Below are positions 33,601 to 44,764 of a stretch of DNA of 64,000 bases, in pieces. The stretch spans positions 11,638,933-11,702,932 of the forward strand of contig NC_049995.1 in NCBI RefSeq assembly GCF_000003815.2, given 5' to 3'. Below the pieces are notes generated by a model. That model was not told where the DNA came from, did no database searches, and saw only the letters and a program-made list of their open reading frames with translations. Each line of letters starts with the position of its first letter. The first letter of the stretch is position 1. This DNA comes from Branchiostoma floridae. Its lineage: Eukaryota > Chordata > Leptocardii > Amphioxiformes > Branchiostomatidae. Both the position numbers and the translations under genes were made by a program.

Positions 33601-33669
33601 ATAGCTTTCGTCTTGGTAGGAACGAGGATGAACTGCACTGGCGAGGGTTTCTTGGTCTACGGCAGCCAT
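30611..33669 (-). CDS. BTB-BACK-Kelch protein, KLHL-C
   Basis: Predicted CUL3 substrate receptor of 572 residues. Exons: 33415-33669, 32782-33042, 31943-32082, 31590-31790, 30611-31472; GT-AG, phases 0,0,2,2. Exon 1 starts MAAVDQETLASAVHPRSYQ and keeps the BTB core [19 protein letters not shown]. Exon 2 carries [19 protein letters not shown] and the 3-box ([16 protein letters not shown]). The BACK exon has [18 protein letters not shown]. Exon 4 is the shortest of the array (201 bp), so the BACK-Kelch hinge is short (MILLCHG-SKEILFMNP). The Kelch exon has [39 protein letters not shown] and acidic [19 protein letters not shown], ending YLPYLK. The intron between exons 3 and 2 holds a LINE fragment. 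Open throughout. Confidence 0.87.
32185..32400 (+). repeat. LINE 3' fragment in KLHL-C intron 2
   Basis: The plus translation gives FPCTINDWNQLPCHIVQ..., the terminal motif of CR1/L2-like LINE proteins. It lies antisense to KLHL-C. Confidence 0.65.
33215..33227 (-). promoter_or_regulatory. DR1-like motif in KLHL-C intron 1
   Basis: TGACCTTTAACTC on plus: one good half-site and one decayed half-site, followed by the family block (TAGATACTAAAGAGGTCAG, then GGGGAGGGGGGCA). Confidence 0.4.
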
Positions 33670-33749
33670 GTTGATGACGAAGAAATGACCCCAGGGTCAA
33701 AAGGGGAGGCAGACACAAATTGATTACCCACTTAATGTTGCAGTATGAG
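33670..33749 (-). promoter_or_regulatory. KLHL-C proximal upstream block
   Basis: GGGTCAAAAGGGG (33694-33706) plus the family block TTGATTACCCACTTAATG..GCAGTATGAG (33720-33749). Confidence 0.5.
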
Positions 33750-35119
33750 TGCCAGCATCATATGATACTGGATGATGCCTAGGTGAAGTAGGCAGCACTG
33801 CCTGTAGAGTCACCCTCCTGTCATTCCCTCGAGATGGAAGAATACCTACCATAATATGTAGACAACCGACATTGATAGCATTGAAGCGTCTGGCAGGTTC
33901 TGTTTTACGTGCTAGTTTGTTACTCCTGTCTTATGCTCCAAACATCGATTCGATACATCCATCCATCCATCCCTATCTGTATCCCACTGGTCAAGGAAGG
34001 CCTCAAGGGATTCAAAATATTTTTTGAAGCTTGAAATAAGCATGTATCATAGATACAGTTTTATAGTGGCCTGTGAATGCATGTGGTTGCCTTCGCCAGA
34101 TGATTTCCCGGCCAGTTTTGACTGCACAGTAAAAGTGGAAATGTATTTTTTTGCAGTTGGTAGAAAATATTAGCTTTAGTAAGTCTTCACATATTACTAA
34201 ATTCTTTGTGTCAATTATTGGTTATATTTAACCATTTTATTCAATCTTCAAGGCACTGTTCAAGTAGAACAGCATTGCGTGAATTTTCTGCTAAGGTCTT
34301 GCATTAAATTGGTCACATGTTTTGAATACATGTATTTATCTGCCAACAATCGTCATGAGTGTCTGAAAAATAGTTGTACATGTATTTTGGATAATACATC
34401 TGAAAAGTATCAACAAAATCCTATGGATACAACATAAGGAACCTATAACGATTCAGTGTGCTATGGAACAGCACTAACATAGCTTAACAATGCAGCTTCA
34501 CTGAAGACTTATTGTTCTGCACTGATAACCAAAGCGTTGTTTACATGTACAATATCTATCTGTAATATCTCACTCTGGGTTTGGGTGAATTTAAAGCATC
34601 AAACAGTCTGGGACACTTGTGTACATGAACATCTGTTTAATTCCTCTTGTCTTATGAATGAATGATGAACTTTATTGCGCGACATTTACAAGGTACAATT
34701 GTAAGGCAACAATAATAAGTCAATTAATACAATGAGGTCTATAACTACATACATGTAATATTTGTATAAAGTGTATGATATTTTGCTTGGGCGCCATCTC
34801 AATTAGTTTACTGGAACTCCGAAACCACACTCACCAGACAGTTTGTGAGTGGGGTACCTAGGCTTACAATGTTTGGTAATTATTGCTGTTAGTACACATA
34901 ACATTAATTCAGTCCCTTATAGAAAGATGCCCCTTATGTGTGAAAAAAAGGAAAGTTTCTATAAAACTTCTCATGAAGTTTTGTTCAATAACTATACCAT
35001 TGTAGGGACAGCCAGCAAAACTGAGATCTATATGAAAAGCCTCTATTCAGTCCTGACTGTTATTCGTTATGTCCTTAATCTGCACATAAACTCTGGACAG
35101 CGTAAGAAATGTTGTGCTT
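33750..35119. other. KLHL-D to KLHL-C spacer and KLHL-D 3' UTR
   Basis: No gene. An (ATCC)n tract lies at 33956-33973. TATCCCACTGGTCAAGGAAG ... CTCAAGGGATTCAAA (33982-34017) recurs upstream of KLHL-F (49252-49288). Confidence 0.5.
34645..34745 (-). repeat. retroposon 3' end with ATTC-type tail, copy 1
   Basis: The reverse complement ends CTTGTAAATGTCGCGCAATA AAGTTCATCATTCATTCAT (written in two parts). Similar 3' ends in the same orientation lie at 55430-55500 and 60395-60500. Confidence 0.55.
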
Positions 35120-38100
35120 TTATGTCCCGTTAAGATATGGCAGGTATATACGTGCAACTGGGCAATGCATATCGTGTGCATGATATCTCTTATTAGGTAT
35201 AGAGACATTCAAGTCTTTCCAGGCATCAGCAGACCTTTCATATACATATATGTGACATTCATCTTCATCCTCCTCACCAATACAGGTTAACAATGCATGC
35301 AGCTGGTTCTCCAGTACAAAAAGACCGGGCGCACCATCTTCATCATGGTTTTCAGGGACAGGGCAGCCTTTCAGTTTCTGCCAGCTGTCTGATTCTGTGT
35401 TGTACACCATGGTTTGAGTTAAGTAATAATCTGTGCAGAAAATCTCTGTACCCATGGCAACAGCTGCACAGAATTCAGGATACACCATCGGTGGTGTCCG
35501 CCTGTACCACTTGTCCTCGCCTGGGTCGTAGCAATGCATTTCCGTGATTGACATGAAATACAGGTTTAGGCCACAGGACAATATGGCAATGTCGTCTATA
35601 GGTTTGCCAAATTGCAGCTGTGAACATTCCTGCCAATGGTTCGTATGTGGGTTGTACTTCCTCATCTGCAGCAATAGTCCGTCATCGGCAGAACAAATGC
35701 AATACAAAATCTCATCAACTGCATAAAGGTATTCAAATATCTGTCCCCTAGATGTTGATGACACACCTGCTTGTTCCCACACATTCTTTGCATGGTTGTA
35801 CTTATACAGAGATAGCTGATCCACACACGATATCAGGACGTAGATATCGTTACCACTGGTGACTGTCATGTCTGTGGCGCCAGGAAATTCTTCAGGCTTG
35901 TAAGTGCAGCTAATGTACTTCCCTTTCCGGGGGTTCATGAAGAAGATCTCCTTGGAACTGGTGAGGGAAAAAAAACGGTCAACTAGCAATTCGAAGACTA
36001 CATTTTCGACGAAACTGCAGGATTTTTTCGAAGGGGAGAAGAAAAATCCTCAGAAAAAAAGCAGATTGTCAAACATGCCCCTTTCACAAGATCAAAGCAT
36101 TCTGTATATAAAATATTTGTTTAAGAATAAAAAAAAGATACAAAAACTTCCGAGGTAGGACATGAAACTTCATATTCTAGCGTCATAGACGGTTGAACTG
36201 CCCACTGAGCTACTCTTTTCAACACTACGTAATGGCGATTTTTTGAAAGGTACATAATGCACATTTGCAGACGTCATCAGCTGTTCTAACTTGTTGTAAG
36301 AAAGAAAATGAAAGCAGTCGGTAGGCCAGCAAAAGTAGAATGTTTCCACATTAAAAAATGGATTGGAATGTTGAACAGTGTCTTTGGCCTACTAGTAGGG
36401 ATGAGGCTGAAAATAAACATGTACTGCTCAATGAAATCTTATCTTGTAGCCTCTTAAGAAACATAATCAATCATAAGTGGGAATAAGATGGATTTTATAT
36501 TCATTCCAGGACAACGAAAAAATGCAATTACATTGGGCAAGGACTGTTTACATCTCACAAAGCCAAACAAATAAGAAATATATACGAACAGCCCCTTGGT
36601 CGGATCCAACAGCAGAGCCATTTCTGTGAACATCCCAAACCTCGGCTTCGGGTCGGGGTTCCCTTTCTGTACCACATTCCTGATGACCTCAGAACTCCCA
36701 GGATCCTCCTTGACCAGCGGGTGTTCCAAGATGGCTGCTTTGTCGTCTGAGGTCAGCAGGATGAAGCGGATGTGAGGGAGGAGGATGGGTAGGTGGTGCA
36801 GTCTGAAGGGTACAGGGTAGGGATGAGTGAAGGTGATTTCTTAGTAACACAGAAACTTCTTAACCAAAACCACAACATGCAATAATAGAACTTAGATACC
36901 CACCTGTCTCTCCTGCTGTGCTGTACCCATCTCACCACAGCCTCCCACACTGTTGTCTCCTCTTTAACATCCAGCTCATCGTGCCTGATGATCTCAGTCA
37001 GCTGATTCACACTCAGGCTGCAGAACTCTTCGCTGGAGGAAACCTGTAGGGACACGGAGCACATGTTCATGTAGATGAATCAAGGTATATCAGACATTTG
37101 TGTCTTGATACTGTTCTGATATACAAGAAGCTGCATATTTGAACATGTAAGTAAGTATATACAACCAAAAAGTGAGCAAAATCATCTGTATAGCAAGTAT
37201 AACTGCACTTCGGTGTAACACATCTGCTTTGCTGGTACATGGTGTGGCAGTAGCTGGTTGCATCAAACTACAGAAATGTAACCTTTTTACATACACAATG
37301 TAGTTCTTTCAGCATAATTTAAGAAATGTTTTCTTTCCCAATATCTGTGCTGTGTCTACTTTCCCAAAAATATTATAAAACCTCACTGCAATCATCATTT
37401 CATATGGTATATCACATAATTTATCTCGTTCTCTGATCTCTATATCAGTATGTGTTTTATAAAGACAATTGCTATTTGCATTTTTTATTATCCCATAATG
37501 AAGACTAACCTCAGTAAAGTGTCTAGCAATCCACTGCTGACATTGCTTCTGGACAATCTCCACGGAGAAGACATCAGCAAACTTGTACAGGTCCACACAG
37601 GTGGAGCGCTCCACGTTCATAGCCATGTAGCTGCTGCAGGTGTCTCTCACATAGTCCAGTTGGAGGAGGTCGGCTGCCTGGTACAGGGGCTGCACTTTGT
37701 CCATGGAGACATGGAGGGTTCCTGAGTAGATGTAACTCAGGATATCTCCAAACATGCATGCATTCAAACCCTGCAATACAATAAAATGTACGAATGTTAA
37801 AGTTCAACCTTAACATTGCATGTACTATAGCAGGGGCCTATATCACGAATATATTTGGTTATGAAATGAAGGTCAAATTTTCATCCCATTCTGCTATTTT
37901 AGCTACATACTCTGTACTACGTCTTGCACATATAACAATACGTTAACTGTAAAACAAGATTTCCTGGTTAAAATACACGCTCTACATTATAATTTGTGAC
38001 CCCAAAATTGACCTTTGACCCCTAAATACCAGAGATGTCAGTGAGTGGGGAGGGGGGCATAGCAAGGAACACATCAAAGGAAAGTTTTATATTTTGTTGG

Positions 38101-38463
38101 GTTTGGTAAAAATGGGTTTCCCCTATTTCACATGTTCTCTATGATACGTAGAATCCTTGAATATCCCCTGTATCACTGTATTTTAACAGAACGTCACGTC
38201 AACCCTACCTGTAAAACAACCGTCTTCTGTCGGCTTTCCGCCATGTCACTTGTAAACATGGCCCTGAAGTAGGGGCTGGCCGCCGACAGAACAAGCCGAT
38301 GGCAGGAAAACCGCCGGCCCTCGACTTCAAGGACGACATCCTGCAGTGCCGCAGCCTTCTGTAAGTCACACACAGTTCCAAGAAAACCGTGTAGATAGCT
38401 CTCGTCTTGGTAGGAACGAGGACGAACCGCGCTGACGTGTGTTTCTCGGTCTGCGGTAGCCAT
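35120..38463 (-). CDS. BTB-BACK-Kelch protein, KLHL-D
   Basis: Predicted CUL3 substrate receptor of 568 residues. Exons: 38209-38463, 37510-37770, 36904-37043, 36590-36802, 35120-35957; GT-AG, phases 0,0,2,2. Exon 1 starts [19 protein letters not shown] and shows two local changes ([13 protein letters not shown]). The BTB core and [19 protein letters not shown] are otherwise as in the family; the 3-box reads [16 protein letters not shown] and BACK reads [21 protein letters not shown]. Exon 4 is 213 bp with donor CT|GTTCGT, giving the hinge [18 protein letters not shown]. In Kelch exon 5, one blade reads [19 protein letters not shown], and an acidic loop ([20 protein letters not shown]) precedes the last blade. 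Open throughout. Its start lies only about 330 bp from the 3' end of KLHL-E. Confidence 0.87.
38009..38021 (-). promoter_or_regulatory. DR1-like motif in KLHL-D intron 1
   Basis: TGACCTTTGACCC on plus, identical to the KLHL-A site, followed by CCTAAATACCAGAGATGTCAG and GTGGGGAGGGGGGCATAGC. Confidence 0.55.
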
Positions 38464-38532
38464 GTTGATGATGATGGTAGGACCTCAGGTCAAAGGGACA
38501 CTTACTGATTACCCACATATTGTAGCAGTAAG
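38464..38532 (-). promoter_or_regulatory. KLHL-D proximal upstream block
   Basis: AGGTCAAAGGGAC (38487-38499) plus the family block CTGATTACCCACATATTGTA GCAGTAAG (38505-38532). Confidence 0.55.
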
Positions 38533-38793
38533 TACGGGGGTCGATTTTTGTCGCAAAGCTTACAGGAGAATAGCTCTAGAATGTGTTGACGGATCTGTAT
38601 TGTATCGATATCGACATATGCCGTAAAACCACCCTCCTGCGTAACACACCAGTCAGGATCGCAAGGACTTTTTGTGTTTACATAGCTTAGGTAATGATGC
38701 ACATTATAAATACTTATCTTTCATATCAACAGTTGATTTGTGTAATCAATTAAGAAAGATAAAAACCAAAGCTATTTGTATCCATCAGTAGAT

Positions 38794-38799
38794 TTTTAT
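38794..38799 (-). promoter_or_regulatory. KLHL-E polyadenylation signal
   Basis: AATAAA on the minus strand after CCATCAGTAG on plus, the same context as behind genes A and F. It is about 950 bp past the KLHL-E stop, which implies a long 3' UTR. Confidence 0.6.
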
Positions 38800-39163
38800 T
38801 GTTAAAACTTGGTGCGAAAACATATATAGAAACATTAAAAAAACTGGTGCAATATAACTAAATGTGCATAACATAGCAAGTGGCTTCTTTGGCAAGAGTT
38901 AAGAACAAAGAACATATAACAAGTACTCCGTGTGATCCACATTATTCCTCACGTTGTTACAATATTCCACTAGCCAGAGATCTAGTCCCTTCCTGTGGGG
39001 GTCTGACCAGTGTGAGGTTTGCTACCTGAGCGATTTAGTTAGGCTAACGTATATGACGTATATAAAGACAAATGCAAAATTTAGCACACTACAAGTAACA
39101 TTTGGAATCTAATAAAACAACTACAATAATTGTCAAAGTTTTACAATAGATATTACTGTTGTT

Positions 39164-39725
39164 AGACCTGAAGACACAAGATATCACTTCAGTCAGTCCC
39201 AAATTGGCCTTACGTGAAACACGATTTCCATTCCTTAAGTATCCGATAATTATAACAAAGAAGCAAAGGTCATTGTCAAAGATCAAAGTGCTGCATAAAA
39301 GTATAAAAATATCATAAGGCCTCTCATGCAGTTAGGGGATTCGGCAAAACCCGAGACCTAAACAACCTTGTCGTTGAACTTAACGGTCCAGGGAACAGTG
39401 CTGTCTAGATCATTATAATGCACATCAACGCTGAAAAGTGTGCGCGTAGACCTGAAGACACAAGACATCACTTCGGTCAGTCCCAAATTGGCCCTCACGT
39501 GAAACACGATTTCAATTCTGTAAATATCCGATAATTATAAGAAAGAAACAAAGGTCTTTGTCAAAGATCAAACTGCTACATAAATGTATAAAAGTACCAT
39601 ATCATAAGGCCTCTCACATAGTGGAGGCATTCGGTCAAAACCGAGAACAAATTGCCATTGAACTTAACAGTCCAGTGAACAGTCCTCTCTAGATCATTAT
39701 AATGCACATCAACGCTGAAAAGTGT
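39164..39725 (-). repeat. tandem duplication in KLHL-E 3' UTR, unit about 280 bp
   Basis: 39164-39441 and 39448-39725 are two adjacent copies, offset 284 bp. They share AGACCTGAAGACACAAG, TCAGTCCCAAATTGGCC, TATCCGATAATTATAA, ATAAGGCCTCTCA and CATCAACGCTGAAAAGTGT. Divergence is modest. The duplicated piece is 3' UTR, not coding. Confidence 0.9.
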
Positions 39726-39747
39726 TCGCCAAAGAAGTAGTGTGTTT

Positions 39748-42700
39748 TTATGCCTTCTTAAGATATGGTAGGTATATGCGCGCCACAGGGGAACAACAAC
39801 CATACGCATGATATCTCTCATTAAGCATGGGGGCATATGCGTCTTTCCAGGCATCAGCAGACCTGTCATACGCATATACCACAGGTGCGTTGAATGCACC
39901 GGTTATCAATATGTGCAGCTGGTTCTCCAAGACGAAAAGATAGGGAAGATCATCAATATCAAGGTCTTCTGCGTTTGGCAAGCATCGCAGTTTCTGCCAG
40001 CGGTCTGACTCTGTGTCGTACACCATGGCATTATCAAAGTCAACACTTGCGGCGAAAATCTCTGTTCCCATGGCGACGGCTGTAGAGAGTTCAGGTATGT
40101 CCATCGGCGGGGTCCGCTTGCTCCACTGGTCCAGGCTCGGGTTGTAGCGATGCATGTCTTCGTTTGTGAGGAAATAGATATGCGAACCACAGGACAGTGC
40201 AAGAGAAGGGTCGTCACCGACTTCAATTTCTTCGAAGTGCAGTGGTGAACACTCTAGCCACTGTTTCGTTTGCCGGTTGTACTTTTTCATCTGCACCAAA
40301 GACCGATCTTCATCGACAGGAACGTAATACAAAGTCCCATCAACTTCAAAAAGCAGTTCCTTGAAGAAACTCCACTTCTGATGCCGCTCCCTAGATATTG
40401 AGGGCACACCTGCATCTTCCCACACGTTTTTAGCAGGGTTGTACTTCAACAGGGACAGCTGAGTTTCAACCTCTGATTCTTCTTTTGTCAGGATATAGAT
40501 CTCGTTATTACTGGTGACTGTCATGTGTCGAGGACGAGGAAGGTCTTCTGGGCTGTAAGTGCAGCTGGTGCACTTCCCTTCCCGAGGGTTCATGAAGAGG
40601 AGCTCAATGCCACTAGAGAAGGAAAAACACATCGGAAATTGTAAATAAAACTGGACTTGAAACTTAACCCAATTCAGACCAGGGGGTGGGGTTTGGCTTT
40701 TGAGGCCCGCGCATAACACCAGAACGGCTTACACCAGATCAATCAAACTTGGTGAGTATTCCTAAAATTTAGTTGGAAAAAATTTCACAATGTTTGAAAA
40801 TTTTCCTTTTTTGTTGTTGCCATGGCAACCTTTTTTTGACAAACACTTTTGACGAAAATCGCTAATTTTGGTCCTAACAATGTATTTTACACGTTCATTT
40901 GCATATTACTGCTATTTTCTTACGTAGATTAAATTGTACATTACCTAGAATATTTTTCATACTTAATCATGCATAATTATGCTGATGTGATGACGTCACA
41001 GGCAAAAATCCAAGATGGCGGACGGTATGACCAAATCAAGAATGACTAGCTTATCATCCCAATAACTTGTAACTACCTGTTATTTTTTCATTAAAAAACG
41101 TTTAAATGAACGTTTTTATTCTTTTCGGATTGACTTTTGCAATTATGTATCGCCAAAAATGTATTTCTGAACATTCAAGGAGGTGGATATAAGATGGCGG
41201 AGCCCAACTGGTATCTTACATAGAGACTGCACTTGCTGTTGAATTTTTGTAGCATGAATTTTTCTGGGAACACCCCCTTCACACGGGTCCAGCTAATAAG
41301 GTCAAATTGATGACGTCGTAATTACGTTATATAACGTCATCGTCACGTCAATTTTTCAAATCATCAGATATTATGTCTACATTATTCTCTAAAAATTTGG
41401 TGGCCATAGATGATAATTACCTTTGCCAGAATGGCTAAGGTTATGTTTTGGGCGTGTTTGTGTGTCTGTGTGTGTGTGTGTCTGTGTGTTAACAGCATAA
41501 CTCGCGAAGCGGATGGATCCTGATGATATTTGGTAGGTGGGTAGGGGTCGGGAAAACGAAGGTCAAGTTCGATAATGGGCCCCCTAGCGGCTAGTTAAGG
41601 TACTGCAGCGGAAACTCAATTTTTGATATCTCGTGTTATTTTGCATAATTCACAGCTAATTTGCATAATTAAAGGATATATTTTATAAATTCACTACATT
41701 CCATGATTGGACTTTAAAACTTGTCACATATGTAGCTGAGAAAGAAAGAAATGTCAATACATATTTATCATGCAAATGATGTCATTTGCATAATTAATGA
41801 GAAAATATGAACGTGTTGACGGATCGTCATGATATTTGGCATGTAGATAGCCTAAGTGAAGACTTATAAAATGTGATACTCATTATGCAAATTAACAGCT
41901 AATTTGCATAATTGATTAGTTGTCACATATGTAACTGAGAAAGAGGGAAGAGAGTAAGAGGTGTATTGAAAGACTTTGAAAGAGAATAAGTCAAGAATGG
42001 ATCAAAGGATCGTCTTTTTTTGGTATGCTGATAGCTTAAGTAATGCTTGATACAATTTGATATCAATTAATTGTAACTTGGGATCTAATTTGCATAATCA
42101 ATGCCAAAATTTTATAAACCAGCTCCAAGCATATAATTATAAAGAAAATGAAACGAGTAACGCATTTGTCTACAGACACCATTCTACATAACAAACCTGG
42201 TTTATTTGGCAAAGGTATGCGTTCGTGGAACTCTAGTTCATTTTAAAGTTATATGAGTCAGCCCCCCTCCCGGTCGAGGGATAACCAAAAAGCCCGGTCT
42301 GAATAGGGTTAAATCTTTTTTGTAATGATGAGGCTAAAATCACAGCATGCACTGTTCTATGAAATATCTCAAGAAATGGCCTTGAATATATGTAGTCCTG
42401 AATTAGATACATTGTATATTCAATGCTTACAGGACAATTAAACGTGGAATAATATTGTAAAAATAAGTAAAAACCAACTCTCCGGTCCAATTGTACAGCA
42501 CGGCAACTTCTGTATACATCCCAAGCCTCGGCCTCAGGTTTGGGTTCCCTTTCTCTGTCACCTTTCTGATGACCCCAGAACTCTTACGATTCTTCTTGAC
42601 CAGGGGGTGTTCCAAGATGGCTGCCGTGTCGTCTGAGGTCAGCAGGTTGAAGCGGATGTGAGGGAGGATGCTGGGTAGGTGGCGCAGTCTGTAGGGTACA

Positions 42701-44692
42701 GGGTAGGGGTGGGTCCAGCTGACTTCTTAGCAACACAGCAGTTTTAGTCAATCATGTTCGATCATTATACATTTAGTTGTTTATTGCACATTAAACCAAA
42801 GTATGCAACTATAGATCACTGACACCCACCTGTCTTTCCTGCTGTGCTGCACCCATCTCACCACAGCCTCCCACACTGTTGTCTCCTCTTTAACATCCAG
42901 CTCATCGTGGCTGATGATATTTGATAGCTCATTCACACTTAGGCTGCAGAACTCCTCGCTCGAGGCAACCTGTAGAGGCACGGAATACACAACGTGTGTG
43001 AATTAATATTGTTCGAACATACAAGAATAAACATGTGTGTATGGCAACTTGTGTACGCTGTTCAAAAATACAACCAAATACTTTGTATCGGTACCTGTAC
43101 AGCTAGTACAACCACACATCGGCATAACACACAAGCTTCTCAAGCACGCAGCAAAGCAGCAGTTTGTTACATCACACTCAATGACTTGTCAGACATAATC
43201 TTTGCACATCAAAATGCTCTTAAATGTAGTATAACATTTTCCTAAGTGTCCTGTTTAGGGCAGGGTACTGGTACACTGGTGTACCGGTACAAAACCTTTT
43301 TTTCTTTTTTGACTGGTCCAGAAAAAACAGACCTGAAAAAATTTGGTTGACCAGATGTTGGCCCTATCGGAAAATGTACAAATCATGACTTCACACGTTT
43401 TGGGGCTTACCGGTCAATAAAAATAATAAGAGCAAAGTAGAGTCTTTGGTCATTTCTACGAAGTCTTACAGTCAATATTACAGAGACAGTTAGCCTTGTA
43501 AAATTTTAAAACGCCAGTTGGAGTTGAATGCTCCACAAAACAGATTTTTTTTTTGCGAAATGGACCATCATTTTGAGTATCATCCATTCACATGTTCTCA
43601 CATACTAAATCAGGTCCAGGTTCAGGCCTAGGTCCAAACTTGGACTTGATCCTCTGGACCTGAACCGGACTTGGACCTGTATTTTCTATACCGGTACCCA
43701 GCCTTAGTCTTTTTTCAAAGACACTTTGTTATGCTGGGCAATTTTCCATAAATAATACAAATCTTCACTTCCAACTTTAAATCACATAATTTCTGTAGTT
43801 CTATGATGCCAATTGCTATTAACCCGGTATGAAGACTAACCTCAGTAAAGTGACTGGCCTTCCACTTCAGACAACTCTTCGTGACAATGTCCACTGAGAA
43901 GACATCAGCAAACTTGTACAGGTCCACACAGGTGGAGCTCTCCACGTTCATGGCCATATGGCTGCTACATGTGTCTCTCACATAGTCCAGCTGGAGGAGG
44001 TCGGCTGCCTGGTACAGGGGCTGCACTTTGTCCAGGGACACATGGAGGGTTCCCGAGTAGATGTAGCATAGGATTTCTCCAAAAGTGTCTATATCCAAAC
44101 CCTGAAAAACAATAATGTAATAAAACAATGTGCAAACATTTAATATATCTGGGTACATGTATATATAAAGCAGGAATCAACCGCAAATACACCGCAAAGA
44201 TGCGGAATAACACCACGTGTCTCCACAACTACTACAGCTTCTACTTCTCAAGTTGACCTTTAACCCCTAGAAGCGGCCAGTAGATGGGTAGGGGGGCAAA
44301 GCAATGGGCATCAAAGGACATATTTTAATATTTGGTAGTTTGGTAAACAGTTGGTTTCCTGTATTTTTCACGTTCTCTGACATAAGTACCACATTTTGAC
44401 GTTCTCTTTCTCACTCTATTATAACCACACGTCACGCTAACGCTACCTGCAAAACGACCGTTTCCTTCCGACTTTCCGCCATGTCACTTGTAAACATGGC
44501 CCTGAAGTAGGGGCTGGCCGCGGACAGAACAAGCCGATGACAGGGAAACCGCCTGCCCTCGACTTCAAGGACGACATCCTGAAGTACCCCATCCTTCTGT
44601 AAGTCACCCACAGTTACAAGAAAACCGTGTAGATAGCTCTCGTCTTGGTAGGAACGAGGACGATCTGCGCTGACGTGGTCCGCGGCAGCCAT
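39748..44692 (-). CDS. BTB-BACK-Kelch protein, KLHL-E
   Basis: Predicted CUL3 substrate receptor of 573 residues. Exons: 44447-44692, 43841-44101, 42830-42969, 42479-42688, 39748-40612; GT-AG, phases 0,0,2,2. Exon 1 is three codons shorter ([16 protein letters not shown]) and ends [12 protein letters not shown]. Exon 2 has [20 protein letters not shown] and [25 protein letters not shown] and exon 4 follow the family, with donor GA|GTTGGT giving the hinge [17 protein letters not shown]. The Kelch exon has [40 protein letters not shown] and [14 protein letters not shown], ending YLPYLKKA. Intron 4 is enlarged by a piggyBac-like element (40668-42308) and intron 2 by a hAT-like element (43257-43705). 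No disabling change seen. Confidence 0.86.
40668..42308. mobile_element. piggyBac-like non-autonomous DNA transposon
   Basis: Flanked by TTAA on both sides (40664-40667 and 42309-42312). The ends are inverted: CCCAATTCAGACC at left, GGTCTGAATAGGG at right. TTAA targets and CCC...GGG ends are the hallmark of piggyBac. The 1641-bp interior has no transposase ORF. It is AT-rich with at least three internal repeats of a GATGATATTTGGTA-like unit (41500-41600, 41813-41870, 41990-42050), a TG tract, and the dispersed repeat also seen at 255-335 and 4140-4410. It sits in KLHL-E intron 4. Confidence 0.8.
42309..42312. repeat. TTAA target-site duplication, right copy
   Basis: Matches TTAA at 40664-40667 on the other side of the element. 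Confidence 0.8.
43257..43705. mobile_element. 449-bp inverted-repeat element, hAT-like ends
   Basis: The left end AGGGCAGGGTACTGGTA and the reverse complement of the right end, AAGGCTGGGTACCGGTA, form a terminal inverted repeat. The interior has a foldback near 43612-43680 built from CAGGTCCA/TGGACCTG-type motifs. No ORF and no clear target duplication. The hAT assignment rests only on end style. It lies in KLHL-E intron 2. Confidence 0.6.
44254..44266 (-). promoter_or_regulatory. DR1-like motif in KLHL-E intron 1
   Basis: TGACCTTTAACCC on plus, one half-site with one mismatch. It precedes a shortened family block. Confidence 0.45.
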
Positions 44693-44764
44693 GTTGATGA
44701 TGATTACCGTAAGGTCAAAGGTGAGATATATGCACTGATTATCTATATAATATAGCAGTAAGAG
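44693..44764 (-). promoter_or_regulatory. KLHL-E proximal upstream block
   Basis: AGGTCAAAGGTGA (44712-44724, near-perfect DR1) plus the family block CTGATTATCTATATAATATA GCAGTAAGAG (44735-44764). Confidence 0.55.
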
